Shown in pieces: positions 54,456 through 63,515 of a stretch of DNA of 64,000 nucleotides; the first letter of the stretch is position 1, and each line of letters starts with the position of its first letter. A program made the translations under genes and the position numbers. Below the pieces are notes generated by a model, which was not told the origin of the DNA, did not search any database, and saw only the letters and a program-made list of their open reading frames with translations. This stretch comes from Sva-07 sp963829585 (GTDB lineage: Bacteria; Actinomycetota; Acidimicrobiia; Acidimicrobiales; Ilumatobacteraceae): positions 1 through 64,000 of the forward strand of contig CAWHJD010000026.1 in assembly GCA_963829585.1 (NCBI GenBank), in the 5' to 3' direction.

Positions 54456-55604
54456 TCAGAGCCAATCACGACGCTTGAACACGAAGTAGAGCGTGCTGCA
54501 GGTCAGGACCATCATCCCGAGTGCGACCGGGTAGCCGTATTTCGCGTCGAGTTCGGGCATCTTGGTGAAGTTCATGCCGTAGATGGTGCCGATCAAGGTC
54601 GGTGCGAACAGGATCGCTGCCCAGGCGGAGATCTTCTTGACCTCCTCGTTCTGGGCATTGCTGGTCTCCGTGAGACGCCGCATCTCGTCGTTCTGACGTT
54701 GGGCGACGAGTGTGGCGTTGACGGTGAGCATGTCGCGTAGCGCTGTGCGGTACTCCTCGATGCGCTCGGTGATCTGGGTGAGATGGTCCTCGACATCGCG
54801 GAGGTAGCGCTGGAGTTCATCGTCGACCGAGTACTTGTCGAACCCGGAACGCAGGTCGGCGATGACCTGTGCGAGTGGTCGGGTGGCGCGGTGGAAATCA
54901 GCGACCTCGCGTGACAGTTCGTAGATGCGCCGGGAGACTTCGGGGGCGCCCGAGAACACCTCGATCTCGATCTCGTCGATGTCGTTGCCGAGACCGGTGA
55001 CGACCGGGTAGTAGCCGTCGACCACTTGGTCCATGACGGCGTAGAGGACCGCTTCGGGGCCCTGGCGGAGCAGGTCCGGTTGACTTTCGAGTCGTTGCCG
55101 GACGCTGCTGAACTCGGGAGCTTCGCTGTGTCGGACGGTGAGGACGAAGTTGGCACCGGCGAACAGGTGCACTTCGCCGAACTCGACCTCTTCGAGGTCG
55201 TCGCGGTAGCGGGCGGGACGGAGCACGACGAACAAGGTGTCGTCGTATCGTTCGAGTTTGGGGCGTTGGTGTGCGTGGATGGCATCCTCGACGGCGAGGG
55301 TGTGGAGCCCGAACTGTTCGGCGAGGGAGTGGACCTCGGTGTCGGTGGGCCGGTAGAGGCCGATCCAGGCGATGCCGCCAGCGTGTTGATCGAGTTGGGC
55401 GACGGTGTCGGTGATCGTGTTCATCGTGGCGACGCGTTGGCCGTCGACATAGATGGCACTGTCGATGATGGGTGACGCCGGCCGTGGGGTCGAGGTGTCG
55501 ATGTTGAGTCCGTCGTCGTGGTGTTCGAAGCTCACGGCGCGTTCGCGCGCCGGGCGGCGGGTCCGTACGAGAGATCGGATTCTGGGCGTCTTGGGATGGG
55601 TCAC
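54456..55604 (-). CDS. corA: CorA-family Mg2+/Co2+ transporter
   Basis: A 382-residue CorA protein. A long N-terminal cytosolic funnel includes IAWIGLYRPTDTEVHSLAEQFGLHTLAVEDAIHAHQRPKLERYDDTLFVVLRPAR; two C-terminal helices (ISAWAAILFAPTLIGTIYGMNF and VALGMMVLTCSTLYFVF) carry the selectivity signature YGMNF and end in the basic KRRDWL. The extended N-terminal 50 residues are poorly conserved. Length and motif order are normal for the family. Confidence 0.95.
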   Translation of the reverse strand: MTHPKTPRIRSLVRTRRPARERAVSFEHHDDGLNIDTSTPRPASPIIDSAIYVDGQRVATMNTITDTVAQLDQHAGGIAWIGLYRPTDTEVHSLAEQFGLHTLAVEDAIHAHQRPKLERYDDTLFVVLRPARYRDDLEEVEFGEVHLFAGANFVLTVRHSEAPEFSSVRQRLESQPDLLRQGPEAVLYAVMDQVVDGYYPVVTGLGNDIDEIEIEVFSGAPEVSRRIYELSREVADFHRATRPLAQVIADLRSGFDKYSVDDELQRYLRDVEDHLTQITERIEEYRTALRDMLTVNATLVAQRQNDEMRRLTETSNAQNEEVKKISAWAAILFAPTLIGTIYGMNFTKMPELDAKYGYPVALGMMVLTCSTLYFVFKRRDWL

Positions 55605-55723
55605 GATGACGTCGGGGAAGCAGTGGGTGGGTTCACAGGGCCGTAGCGGTGTTCGTCATTGCCGGAGACACGTTGTCACACGAGGGGGCTGGCCCCGAGG
55701 ACCTGCGTGGAGATGAGGCGAAC

Positions 55724-56416
55724 TCAGGACACTTGGATCACACGTTCGTGGAAGGTGCGCCAGCGTCGTTCGTTGTCGTGAACGAGCCCCGCGGAATCGC
55801 TGAGCAGGTCGGCGGCATGATCGATGAGTTCGACTGCGGAGTGCAACAGTCGTGGGGAGCGCCGTGGCCCGTCGAGGTCGTTCCGGAGCGCTGCGGGGGT
55901 GAAGTCGATGGCGTCGAGGACGTCAGCGGCGCGCTCCAGTACCCGGCCGGCGAGTGAACTCATCGAGGCGGCATGCCAGTCGTTGGCGATGATCCGATGG
56001 CGGTCGCCGACGAGATCGGAGAGTTGCTCGTAGCCGAGCAGGATCGTGGCGGTCGCCCATGTGTTCTCCATGGCCTCGGCGAGCCACGTGCCGGTGCCCA
56101 CCGAGTTCGCACCGACTGTTCGAAGCTCCTGGATGATGGCGATGATCTCGGCGGGTTCCCCGTCGCCTTCCATGAACAGGATCCCGTCGAGCTGGAGTGC
56201 TTCGGGGGCGTTGAGGTCGTCTGCTCCTTGGTACGGGTTGAGCGCCACGACTCGCTGGGCGGCGACGTGTTCCCAGCGGTCAGCCAGCGCGGACAGGGCG
56301 CGGCTGTGACGCTGGAGCGCGACGGCTTGTTCCCGGGGCCGTTGGGCGTAGAACTTCTCGTGCTCACGATGGAAGCGGGACAGGTTTTCGATCGCGTCGA
56401 GGAACTGGTCGGGCAT
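55724..56416 (-). CDS. Unrecognised 230-residue soluble helical protein
   Basis: Starts at ATG 56416 (MPDQFLDAIENLSRFHREHEKFYAQ). It is helix-rich throughout: YAQRPREQAVALQRHSRALSALADRWEHV, then LDGILFMEGDGEPAEIIAIIQELRTVG, and a C-terminal DLLSDSAGLVHDNERRWRTFHERVIQV. There is no signal, membrane segment or catalytic motif that I know. It looks like a conserved actinobacterial hypothetical. Codon use is normal. No function is assigned. Confidence 0.6.
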   Translation of the reverse strand: MPDQFLDAIENLSRFHREHEKFYAQRPREQAVALQRHSRALSALADRWEHVAAQRVVALNPYQGADDLNAPEALQLDGILFMEGDGEPAEIIAIIQELRTVGANSVGTGTWLAEAMENTWATATILLGYEQLSDLVGDRHRIIANDWHAASMSSLAGRVLERAADVLDAIDFTPAALRNDLDGPRRSPRLLHSAVELIDHAADLLSDSAGLVHDNERRWRTFHERVIQVS

Positions 56417-56678
56417 GGATGCAACGGTACGCTTCGATTCCGAGCCGCAACAGCCCGAGGCGTAGCGTCGGTGTGTGCGCGTGGGTCTCAGCGTTCCCAT
56501 CATGGACGAGCCGTCCGCATTGGTCGACGTCAGACTCGGCACGACCATCACTGCGCTGCCCCGGCATCAGCCTCAAGAGCGCCCAAGTAGCTGCGGACGG
56601 TCGTGGCCTCGACACCCGGGCCATCAGGCCGGCCGGCCCTCGTGACCCAGGAAACAGCAGCGGAAGCCAGCTGGATCG

Positions 56679-57401
56679 TCACGTGGCTGGCGTGCCCGGC
56701 GGCAACTGCTTCCATGGCCACCGCTTCTTGACGACCCGGAACACTGTTGCGAGGCCTCCCAGGACGATCACCAAACCACTCACCGAACCCCAGAAGGGAT
56801 CGGACCAGAATTCTCGCCACTGGTCGCCGAACGACTTGGGCTCGGCATCGACGGAAATGCGTACGGTGGAGTCATCCGGGCCTATCGGGATCCGTTCGCC
56901 GCCGCCGGGTAGGTCGACGAAGGCCCGCAGTCGCAATGACAGCGGAAGTGCCGCGCCATCCCGCTCTGGTTTCACCTGCCAGGCAAACCTGATCTTGTCG
57001 GTCTCCAGGAATGAACGCGTCTGCCAACCTTCGGGCTCGATCTCGAAGTCGGGTCCGACCAGACTCGCCTCGACAACACAAGCGAGGCTGACGGACAACG
57101 TGACCGTCGCCTCACCGCCCGCGAGCGAGCCAGGCGGTCGAACACCGCTGGCGCTGGCAACCGCTTCGACGGTTTCGGGTTGGCCTTCTGTCATCTGCTT
57201 GTTCGGCTGAAAGGTCAACTTCGCCTCGTCGGCGCGCTCCGCGCAGAGCCGCAGTGCGCTGTCGAGGTCGCTTTCCGTGACTGGCTCGGTGGTTGAGGGC
57301 GCGCTGCCTGCCGGCTCGGTGATGTCCGGACTGGCTGAATCGTCAGCGGCGTCACATCCGGCGAGTGACAGCAACACGGCGACGAGGATGATCGGGCCCA
57401 C
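56679..57401 (-). CDS. Membrane-attached lipoprotein of unknown function
   Basis: A 240-residue protein. GTG 57401 gives a short type II signal (GPIILVAVLLSLAGC) with lipobox LAGC; no ribosome site is evident, and an out-of-frame ATG nearby hints that a frame error could hide a longer N-terminus. An Asp/Ser/Thr linker follows (residues ~17-40), then a beta-rich domain (ATVTLSVSLACVVEASLVGPDFEIE, DKIRFAWQVKPERDG) and a C-terminal helix (GSVSGLVIVLGGLATVFRV) with a basic tail KKRWPW. Two anchors, lipid and helix, are unusual. The function is unknown. Confidence 0.55.
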   Translation of the reverse strand: MGPIILVAVLLSLAGCDAADDSASPDITEPAGSAPSTTEPVTESDLDSALRLCAERADEAKLTFQPNKQMTEGQPETVEAVASASGVRPPGSLAGGEATVTLSVSLACVVEASLVGPDFEIEPEGWQTRSFLETDKIRFAWQVKPERDGAALPLSLRLRAFVDLPGGGERIPIGPDDSTVRISVDAEPKSFGDQWREFWSDPFWGSVSGLVIVLGGLATVFRVVKKRWPWKQLPPGTPAT

Positions 57402-57550
57402 TGCGCATGGACGCGCCCGCCGACACCCGCTCCATGGTTCCCAGAGGGGCTCGCTCGCTGCGTGCTCCGTTGGCCTCACGCCTCTTCGCTGTGGCGCAGC
57501 GACGACCTCGTGCGCCAACGGCACCCGTGGGTCGGGGCGGTGGCGTTTGA

Positions 57551-57988
57551 TCAGGTGATCTTTCCTGCAGCGATCTCGTCGAGGACTTTGCCGAGGCCCT
57601 TTTGGAGTTGATCGCTGCCGAGTTCGCGAAGCACCGCGATGGCGCGATCTGCGAGCACGATCACGAGGGGATCGAGATCGAAGCCCTTCGGACGGGGCCA
57701 CGGCCAGCGCGGCCACCCCGTGCCGCACCAATCGTCGAAGTCGGAGAGAACCGACATCATCGATTCCGAACGGTTGGCCGTGTCCTGACCGTTCGAGGCT
57801 CGGCTGAGCGCCACGGCCTTGGTGGCGGCAAGTCCGACCTCGTTCGCCAGGCTTTCGGATCCGAGTGTGGCGATGTTGCGAACGATGGTCGACGCGATGA
57901 CGGCATCGAGCTCGTACTGGAACCGGGCACGGATCAACAGTTGCCACGGCACATTGTCGGCGCCAGGGAAGTGTTCAGGGTCCCACAT
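57551..57988 (-). CDS. Unrecognised 145-residue protein
   Basis: Two start codons are close: ATG 57994 lies 1 base after AGGAG, ATG 57988 lies 7 bases after it, so 57988 is chosen. Text: MWDPEHFPGADNVPWQLLIRARFQYELDAVIASTIVRNIATLGSE, later WCGTGWPRWPWPRPKGFDLDPLVIVLADRAIAVLRELGS. It is Trp-rich and soluble, with no motif recognised. It lies upstream of the lipoprotein gene on the same strand with a 149-bp gap. Confidence 0.55.
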   Translation of the reverse strand: MWDPEHFPGADNVPWQLLIRARFQYELDAVIASTIVRNIATLGSESLANEVGLAATKAVALSRASNGQDTANRSESMMSVLSDFDDWCGTGWPRWPWPRPKGFDLDPLVIVLADRAIAVLRELGSDQLQKGLGKVLDEIAAGKIT

Positions 57989-58138
57989 GATCATGCTCCT
58001 TGCATTGACGGATCGGATGCTTCAGAGCCCGCAACTCACCCCTCTGAGTAACCATACGCTCGCGTTGCGTGGTAATCCAGGGAAAATCTGCGATGCGCTG
58101 ACCCGGCATCCGCGGACCGTCGCCCGGGCGCGCCGGAC

Positions 58139-58173
58139 GGCGTGTTCATCGTGGAATCCACGAAGAACACGCC
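58139..58173. terminator. Long hairpin downstream of the DUF3618 operon
   Basis: GGCGTGTTC and GAACACGCC form 9 bp, then an A-A mismatch, then TCGTGG and CCACGA around loop AAT: a 15-bp stem with one mismatch. It lies 26 bp past the stop of the DUF3618 gene on the minus strand. No T-run follows. Confidence 0.65.
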
Positions 58174-58198
58174 GCCGCCGGGCGGTATTGACCGACGC

Positions 58199-58759
58199 TC
58201 AGTCGCCGTTGTGGGTGGCCGCAGCCTTGACCGCGGTGGCGCTCTCCGACACGCTGGACTGGACTTCCTCAGCGGCTTCGGAGGCATGTTCCTTGACGGA
58301 CGACGTCAGTTCCTGACCTGCCTCCTCGACCTTCGAGCGGAGGTCGGGCGCCGCTTCGGCCAGTTTCTCCACGGCCTGCCGCTCGGGTTCCGTGGGCTTG
58401 AACATCGCCGCGGCCAGCAGGCCGATCCCGAAGGCCACCGCACCGACGATGAGCGGGCTGCCCTCGGTGCGGTGCGCCAGCGCATCGGGCGCGTGCTTCA
58501 CCTGTCCGACGGCGTTGTTCGCCACGCCGCTGATCTCGTCGCCTGCAGCTTCCGCGCTGCCCATCAACCGCTCACGAAGGTTCCGCAGGCCCGATGCGGC
58601 ACTCTCCTTCTGCCGTTCGATGATGCGGCCGGGTAGCACTTTGTCGCCGATCGCGTCGACCGTCTGGCCCAGGCGTTCGCGGCTGTCGTCGATTTCGCTG
58701 CGCACTTCGGCTTCGCGCCGGTCGGTGTCGCTGGCGTGCATGGTCGAGGTCTCGTTCAT
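58199..58759 (-). CDS. DUF3618 membrane protein
   Basis: A 186-residue protein with the DUF3618 head (DRREAEVRSEIDDSRERLGQTVDAIGDKV), a long amphipathic helix region, one membrane helix (PLIVGAVAFGIGLLAAAMF, residues ~103-121) and an acidic coiled tail. It is the last gene of a three-gene operon with a holin-X protein and another helical membrane protein, overlapping the former by 4 bp (ATGA). This trio is widespread in actinobacteria and proteobacteria and is linked to envelope stress or cell-surface stability, not to phage lysis. The exact role is unknown. Confidence 0.85.
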   Translation of the reverse strand: MNETSTMHASDTDRREAEVRSEIDDSRERLGQTVDAIGDKVLPGRIIERQKESAASGLRNLRERLMGSAEAAGDEISGVANNAVGQVKHAPDALAHRTEGSPLIVGAVAFGIGLLAAAMFKPTEPERQAVEKLAEAAPDLRSKVEEAGQELTSSVKEHASEAAEEVQSSVSESATAVKAAATHNGD

Positions 58760-59229
58760 GATGTGTGCTCCTTGATGCGTGGTGTGGTGTCACTGATCTG
58801 GTGGGTGGGGTCGAGGTTGCTGCGCGTGCGGGTTCGAGGGTCGTCGTCTGCCCGCTCGCCCGACACGGCGCCCTTCAGGGCACTCGTGGTCTCCGGCAGG
58901 GGTTGGACGGCAGCCAGCTTCTTGCGGGCGATCATCGCCGCAACGGCGGTGATGATGACCCACAGCGCGCCCACGATGGCGAACGACACTGCGGTGTTGA
59001 GTTCCAGGTCGATCCACCACGCCAGCGCCATCGACAAGATGGTGAGCGCGATGAGCCCGCCGAGCGCAGCGGTGGCGTAGAGCGTCACCGCTTGCGTCAG
59101 CCGACTCGCTTCGGCGCGGGTCTCCACCTTGGCGAGCTCGACTTCCTTTCGGAGCAGGAGCGAGAGCTCTGAGCTGAGATCGCCGAACAACTCGCCCAGA
59201 CTGCGTTCGGACGGATCGATGTCGCTCAT
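58756..59229 (-). CDS. Holin-X family (PF07332-type) membrane protein
   Basis: A 157-residue protein: SLGELFGDLSSELSLLLRKEVELAKVETRAEASRL is the signature amphipathic start of the actinobacterial holin-X superfamily, followed by two membrane helices (VTLYATAALGGLIALTILSMALAWW and AVSFAIVGALWVIITAVAAMIA) and a polar tail. Despite the name, no lysis genes are near. It is the middle gene of the envelope operon with 4-bp overlaps on both sides. Confidence 0.88.
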   Translation of the reverse strand: MSDIDPSERSLGELFGDLSSELSLLLRKEVELAKVETRAEASRLTQAVTLYATAALGGLIALTILSMALAWWIDLELNTAVSFAIVGALWVIITAVAAMIARKKLAAVQPLPETTSALKGAVSGERADDDPRTRTRSNLDPTHQISDTTPRIKEHTS

Positions 59230-59822
59230 GCGAACCCCCCGGTGTACGGGCCCTCGATGGTCGTGGCGCCGCCATACGACGGCGAGACTGCCGGCGTCGT
59301 GGCGTCGTCGTTGCCGGTCACCTCGGCACCTGTGCGCACGAGACGGCCCGCTACGAACCCGGCGCCCACTGCCAATGCGAGAAACGTGAACGGTCGCTTG
59401 CGTCCGAACCTCGACACGTCGTCGAGGACTCCTTGCACACCACCGGTCTCGAGTCGCTGCGCGAACTCACCGGCTTGGCGGGCGAGGGTTTCCATCATGT
59501 CGCCCAGGTTGCCTGCCTCGTCCGTGCGCCCGTTCGCGAGGGCCCTCGCGCGGGTCGAGAGATCACGCAGACCCTGTGCTGCACTCGTTGCTCGATCGTC
59601 AGCTTGAAGGCGCAGGTCGTCGAGCGTGCGCTGCGTCGTCTCGCGGAGCTGGAGCTTCACGTCCTGTGCCACCTTGCCGGCCTGGGCGGGCACCTCATCG
59701 GCCACCCGCGAGATCCGTTCCTTGGCATTCGTGAGGGTTTCCTCGGGTGAGTGCGAGCTGCCGGTGCCACTCGCGCTGCCCATACTCCCGGTTTGGGTTT
59801 CGGTGGGCGTCATGGAGGTCAT
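59226..59822 (-). CDS. Helical membrane protein heading the DUF3618/holin-X operon
   Basis: A 198-residue protein. After a Ser/Thr/Gly-rich head it has a long coiled segment (ETLTNAKERISRVADEVPAQAGKVAQDVKLQLRETTQRTLDDLRLQADDRA), then a membrane helix (FTFLALAVGAGFVAGRLV) preceded by RFGRKRP. The pattern resembles YqjD/ElaB-like ribosome- or envelope-associated proteins of the same operons. ATG 59822 has AAAGGA upstream. It overlaps the holin-X gene by 4 bp. Confidence 0.75.
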   Translation of the reverse strand: MTSMTPTETQTGSMGSASGTGSSHSPEETLTNAKERISRVADEVPAQAGKVAQDVKLQLRETTQRTLDDLRLQADDRATSAAQGLRDLSTRARALANGRTDEAGNLGDMMETLARQAGEFAQRLETGGVQGVLDDVSRFGRKRPFTFLALAVGAGFVAGRLVRTGAEVTGNDDATTPAVSPSYGGATTIEGPYTGGFA

Positions 59823-59953
59823 GTGATGCGGTCCTTTCTCGGTGTTCGTGGTCTGGGGTGGGGAAGCGGGTCGGTCCGTCGATCGGTGCCCGTGGATTCG
59901 CCCTACCCACCGCTGCAACGGGTAAACGTGGTCCGGTCCATGTGCCGCCCCAC

Positions 59954-60682
59954 TCAGTTGCCCGAGAGTGATCGTCGAAGCAACATGGCGTCATCCACGG
60001 CGCGCCCGTGCCAGTCGTTGTTGAAGTACGCGTAGATGTCGTGGCCCGCATCGATCACGGGCTGCAGGCGTTCGATCCACGGCTCGAGGCCGATCGCGCC
60101 GTACGCGCCGTGATAGGGATTGGTGATCGCGTCCGGTCCGTGGAACCTGAGGTAGGTCCAGTTCGTCGTCAGCTCGAACGGGTGCGAGGGCAGCAGATCA
60201 TGGAGACACAGCGCCGCCGAGCGCCGACGCAGGACGTCGAACACGTCGTCGTGGAGCCACGACGGATCGCGCACCTCCACAGCGCATCGCATCGATGGCG
60301 GCATCTGCGCGAGGAATTCGTCCAGCCGTTGGGAATTGCGTTTCCACCTCGGCGGGAGCTGCACGAGTGTCGGCCCGAGGTGATCGCCGAGCCGTCGTGC
60401 CCGGTCGAGGTGCAGGGGGAGCCAGGATTCGGGATCGCGGAGCTTCTTGCGGTGCGATCCGAATGCGCCGAGTTTGAACGCGAAGAGGAATCCGGGCGGC
60501 GCCGCTGCGGCCCAGCCCTCGACCGCTTCCGGTGTGGGAAGGCGGTAGAACGTCGAGTTCAATTCGACCGTGTCGAACAGCTGCTGGTAGTGCCGGAGCC
60601 ATTCCCGCTGCGGTAGACCGGGCGGGTACACGACTGCTCGCCAATCGTTGTACGACCAGCCGGAGCATCCCACTCGAATCAC
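59954..60682 (-). CDS. DUF72 family protein
   Basis: A 242-residue TIM-barrel-like DUF72 protein: IRVGCSGWSYNDWRAVVYPP, HYQQLFDTVELNSTFYRLPTPEAVEGWAAAAPPGF, LVQLPPRWKRNSQRLDEFL, CAVEVRDPSWL, TYLRFHGPDAITNPYHGAYG and YAYFNNDWHGRAVDDA are all family blocks. GTG 60682 gives the canonical start IRVGCSGWSY and lies 23 bp after the LigD stop. DUF72 and DNA-repair genes are often neighbours, but no activity is established. Confidence 0.9.
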   Translation of the reverse strand: MIRVGCSGWSYNDWRAVVYPPGLPQREWLRHYQQLFDTVELNSTFYRLPTPEAVEGWAAAAPPGFLFAFKLGAFGSHRKKLRDPESWLPLHLDRARRLGDHLGPTLVQLPPRWKRNSQRLDEFLAQMPPSMRCAVEVRDPSWLHDDVFDVLRRRSAALCLHDLLPSHPFELTTNWTYLRFHGPDAITNPYHGAYGAIGLEPWIERLQPVIDAGHDIYAYFNNDWHGRAVDDAMLLRRSLSGN

Positions 60683-60705
60683 GGTCTTCTCGCTGATGCG
60701 GACGA

Positions 60706-62316
60706 TCAGAGTTCCGGAAGTTGTTGCTGCCGTCCGATGAGCGGTGCGAGGGGGTCGCCGACCTTGCCCACGCGATCGCTGACAGTGTGGATCGTCCATC
60801 GGTCGGGTGCGAGGTCGGGGTCGGCGAGCTCGTCCCAGTCGATCGGCACCGAGACGGGTGCGCCCGGGGCGGCTCGAACGCTGAACGGTGCGACGAGGGT
60901 CTTGTTGATCGCGTTCTGTGTGAAGTCGAGTCGCGCGCGCCCTTCCCGGTTCGCCTTCTCCCACTCCCAGCTGACCAGTTCGGGAACAGCGCTGCCGATG
61001 AGTCGTGACAGCCGCTCGACGAAGGCTCGTGTGTCGTCGAACGTGTAACCGGTGGCGACGGGGATCCAGATCTGGATCCCTCGTCGGCCGCTGACCTTCG
61101 GACAGCCGACCAGTCCGAGTTGATCGAGCGCCGTGCGGTGGAGGTCGGCGAGCATCACGATGTCGTCGAATGTGGTCGTCTCGCCGGGGTCGATGTCGAT
61201 CATCGCCCATGTCGGCTCGTGGGGACGATCGACGGTGGAGGTCCAGGCGTGGAGTTCGATGGCGCCGAAGTTCGCCGCCCAGACGAGGGCAGCGGGGGTG
61301 TCGAGGACCGAGTAGACCTCTGTTTCGCCCGGATCGGCATCCTCGTTCGTCCACGCCGTCAGCCATTCGGGCGCATGTGAGGGTCGCGCCTTGTGCCAGA
61401 AGCCCTTCTTGTCGATGCCGTCGGGGTAGCGGTGAAGGTTCATCGGGCGATTGGCGACGTACGGCAGAATCGCCGGGGCGAGCTTGGCGTAGTGGCGGAT
61501 CAGATCGCGTTTCGTCACCGCTGCGTGCGGCCGCTTTGCCGGAATGAGGACTTTGTCGAGGTTCGTGAGTTTCACTTCGAGACCACCGATCGCCCATCGA
61601 CCGCCGGACTTGCCGAGTTCGTCGAGTGCGCCGAGTTCGTCGTCCGTGGGGCCGGTCCAGGTGCGCGTCGACCTGCTCGTCCAGGTGGCAGCCGGCGCGG
61701 CCGCCACCTCGGCATTGGTGCGCCCGGACTTCACCGACAGTGGATGATCTTCCGGATCCCAGCCCTCGACCGCGGCATTGTCGTGCTTGTGGACGAGCAG
61801 CCATTGCTCGCGGTCCCCGGCCGACCCGCGGCGAACGAGGGCGAACCGACCGGCGAGCTTCTCGCCCGCCAGATCGAAGTGGAGCTCGCCGTCGGCGACC
61901 GCCTGCTGGGGGTCGGCGGCACCGGCAAGGGACCACGTGCCCCAGTCCCAGACGATCACGTCACCGCCGCCGTACTCGCCGGCCGGGATCACGCCCTCGA
62001 AGTCGAAGTAGTCGAGGGGATGGTCCTCGACGTGCACGGCCATACGCCGTACGTCCGGATCGAGGGTCGGGCCCTTCGGCACCGCCCAACTGAGCAGCAC
62101 ACCGCCGGCCTCGAGACGCAGGTCGTAATGCAGTCGCGTCGCACGGTGCCGTTGCACGACGAACCGCCGGCCGTCAGCTGACGGAGCCGACGATCCGATC
62201 GGGTCACCGAATGGCTCCGAGGTGACAGCGAAATCACGCTTCGTCCGGTACTCGCCCAGCGGGTCGGATCTCTCGGAGGCCTTCGAAGGGCGTCGGCGCT
62301 TCGTTGTCGTACTCAT
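60706..62316 (-). CDS. ligD: LigD-like protein with phosphoesterase and polymerase domains, no ligase domain
   Basis: A 536-residue NHEJ protein. Residues ~30-170 are the 3'-phosphoesterase domain (RFVVQRHRATRLHYDLRLEAGGVLLSWAVPKGP, HVEDHPLDYFDFEGVIPAGEYGGGDVIVWDWG). Residues ~230-520 are the archaeo-eukaryotic-primase-type polymerase domain (LDKVLIPAKRPHAAVTKRDLIRHYAKL, AMIDIDPG with the catalytic Asp pair, VSGRRGIQIWIPV, WEWEKANREGRARLDFTQNAINKTLVAPFSVRA). The ATP-dependent ligase domain of full LigD is absent, so end sealing must be done by a separate ligase. No ku gene is in the window. ATG 62316 or 62322 are both possible. Confidence 0.9.
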   Translation of the reverse strand: MSTTTKRRRPSKASERSDPLGEYRTKRDFAVTSEPFGDPIGSSAPSADGRRFVVQRHRATRLHYDLRLEAGGVLLSWAVPKGPTLDPDVRRMAVHVEDHPLDYFDFEGVIPAGEYGGGDVIVWDWGTWSLAGAADPQQAVADGELHFDLAGEKLAGRFALVRRGSAGDREQWLLVHKHDNAAVEGWDPEDHPLSVKSGRTNAEVAAAPAATWTSRSTRTWTGPTDDELGALDELGKSGGRWAIGGLEVKLTNLDKVLIPAKRPHAAVTKRDLIRHYAKLAPAILPYVANRPMNLHRYPDGIDKKGFWHKARPSHAPEWLTAWTNEDADPGETEVYSVLDTPAALVWAANFGAIELHAWTSTVDRPHEPTWAMIDIDPGETTTFDDIVMLADLHRTALDQLGLVGCPKVSGRRGIQIWIPVATGYTFDDTRAFVERLSRLIGSAVPELVSWEWEKANREGRARLDFTQNAINKTLVAPFSVRAAPGAPVSVPIDWDELADPDLAPDRWTIHTVSDRVGKVGDPLAPLIGRQQQLPEL

Positions 62317-62370
62317 GTGCATCGGAGTACCCAGCCCATCGGGCTGAAACACGTCGGGACCGTCCATCTC

Positions 62371-62781
62371 ATGGCCGGTGTTCCGTATGGACCCGTCGCA
62401 GATGAAGGAGTCGACGACCGCGTGCCGGCGGCCGAGGTCCCCAGCGCGCCGAACCTCGGCACGGAGCCGACGGTGAGCCCGGACGGAAGCAAGATCACCT
62501 CGACGTCCGCCGGCACGTCCGGCAAGGTCGAGGTCGAGTTGACCGACGACAGCGGTTCGCGGACCCTGTTGTCCGCTCACGGGCCGGGCTTCTACTCGAT
62601 CCGTGCGTTCTGGGCGCCGAACTGGCAGTGGGTCGCGGCCGACGACGGCCGCATCCTCGTCATCACCACCGACGATCCCTCCACCACCCGCGTGCTGGTC
62701 GACGAACCCCGAGGTGGCCGATCGGGAGGAACGGTCGGACCAACCTTCGCCGTGACCGCCGACAACATCCTCACGCCGTAG
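62371..62781 (+). CDS. Beta-propeller-like fragment, 136 residues, possibly truncated
   Basis: The frame contains credible protein text: PTVSPDGSKITSTSAGTSGKVEVELTDDSGSRTLLSAHG, then FYSIRAFWAPNWQWVAADDGRILVITTDDPSTTRVLV, resembling the last blades of a WD40- or TolB-like propeller. There is no signal peptide, and the upstream part of a propeller is missing, so this is either a small orphan protein or the 3' remnant of a gene cut by rearrangement next to ligD. The start is uncertain. It ends convergent with, and 11 bp overlapping, the next gene. Confidence 0.4.
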   Translation: MAGVPYGPVADEGVDDRVPAAEVPSAPNLGTEPTVSPDGSKITSTSAGTSGKVEVELTDDSGSRTLLSAHGPGFYSIRAFWAPNWQWVAADDGRILVITTDDPSTTRVLVDEPRGGRSGGTVGPTFAVTADNILTP

Positions 62782-63358
62782 GTGCGTCGCCGGCGATCGG
62801 GCGTCCGAAGTCGACCGCGGCGATCACCTCGGGCGGCGAGAATCCCCGCAGCTCGGCGTCGGGTTGGGCCCCGAGCGCGTCGTTCACGGTCGAGAACGCG
62901 ATGCGCAGCCCGACGAATGCGGTCATGGCGAAGATGTCGGCGTCGCTGAAACCGACGGAGCGCAACTCGTCGACGTCGGACTGCGTGGTTGCGTTCGGAT
63001 CGGCGGCGACCGAACGTGCCCAGCGCGCCATCGCCCTTTCAGCGGGGGTCAGACCGTCGTCCGAGCCGGTCAGCACCCCGACGGCCGTGTCGGTGTCGGA
63101 CTCCTTGGCCAGCTTTCCACCCCAGGCCATCGAGCAGTAGGAGTCGCCCAACGTCGATGCGCACGCGGCGACGAGCACGGCCCGCTGCCGCATCGAGAAA
63201 CCGTCCGACACCGAGCGCAGCAGATCGAACAGCGCGTGCTGGCTCTCGGGTTGCCACGCCCAGAGCCTGGAGACGTTCATCACCCAGCCCATGGAGTCCG
63301 TGTCTTCGTCGAACAGTCGTTGCACACCTTCGTTGGATTCGGGCTCGTCCAGGAACAT
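62771..63358 (-). CDS. Carboxymuconolactone decarboxylase/AhpD-like peroxidase-related protein
   Basis: A 195-residue all-helical protein. SMRQRAVLVAACASTLGDSYCSMAWGGKLA carries the CMD-family Cys pair (Cys, then Tyr-Cys), followed by LTPAERAMARWARSVAADPNATTQSDVDELRSVGFSDADIFAMTAFVGLRIAFSTVNDALG, the second family block. This fits uncharacterised AhpD-like alkylhydroperoxidase relatives. The start ATG 63358 is taken where family text begins; a Pro-rich upstream extension is doubtful. It is divergent from the VIT1-like transporter. Confidence 0.82.
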   Translation of the reverse strand: MFLDEPESNEGVQRLFDEDTDSMGWVMNVSRLWAWQPESQHALFDLLRSVSDGFSMRQRAVLVAACASTLGDSYCSMAWGGKLAKESDTDTAVGVLTGSDDGLTPAERAMARWARSVAADPNATTQSDVDELRSVGFSDADIFAMTAFVGLRIAFSTVNDALGAQPDAELRGFSPPEVIAAVDFGRPIAGDAPTA

Positions 63359-63515
63359 GGCAGCGTTCCTACACCTCTGCGTCGGAGTCGCGACGAGCCG
63401 AACATCGAGAACCTGCCGCTCATCGTCGCCGTCGGACGGGGCCGGTGGCGGAGGCGGAGGCGTAGCATCTCGTTCCATGGGACAGGAGAGCCGCGCGCCA
63501 GTCGCCTGATACCCA

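Noticed and set aside
58756..59229. A prophage lysis cassette because of the holin-type name
   Set aside because: The family is a general envelope protein; no endolysin or phage structural gene is near, and the neighbours are DUF3618-type proteins.
59954..61936. A DUF72 protein with a 400-residue N-terminal extension
   Set aside because: The extension is an out-of-frame reading of ligD; canonical DUF72 begins at 60682.
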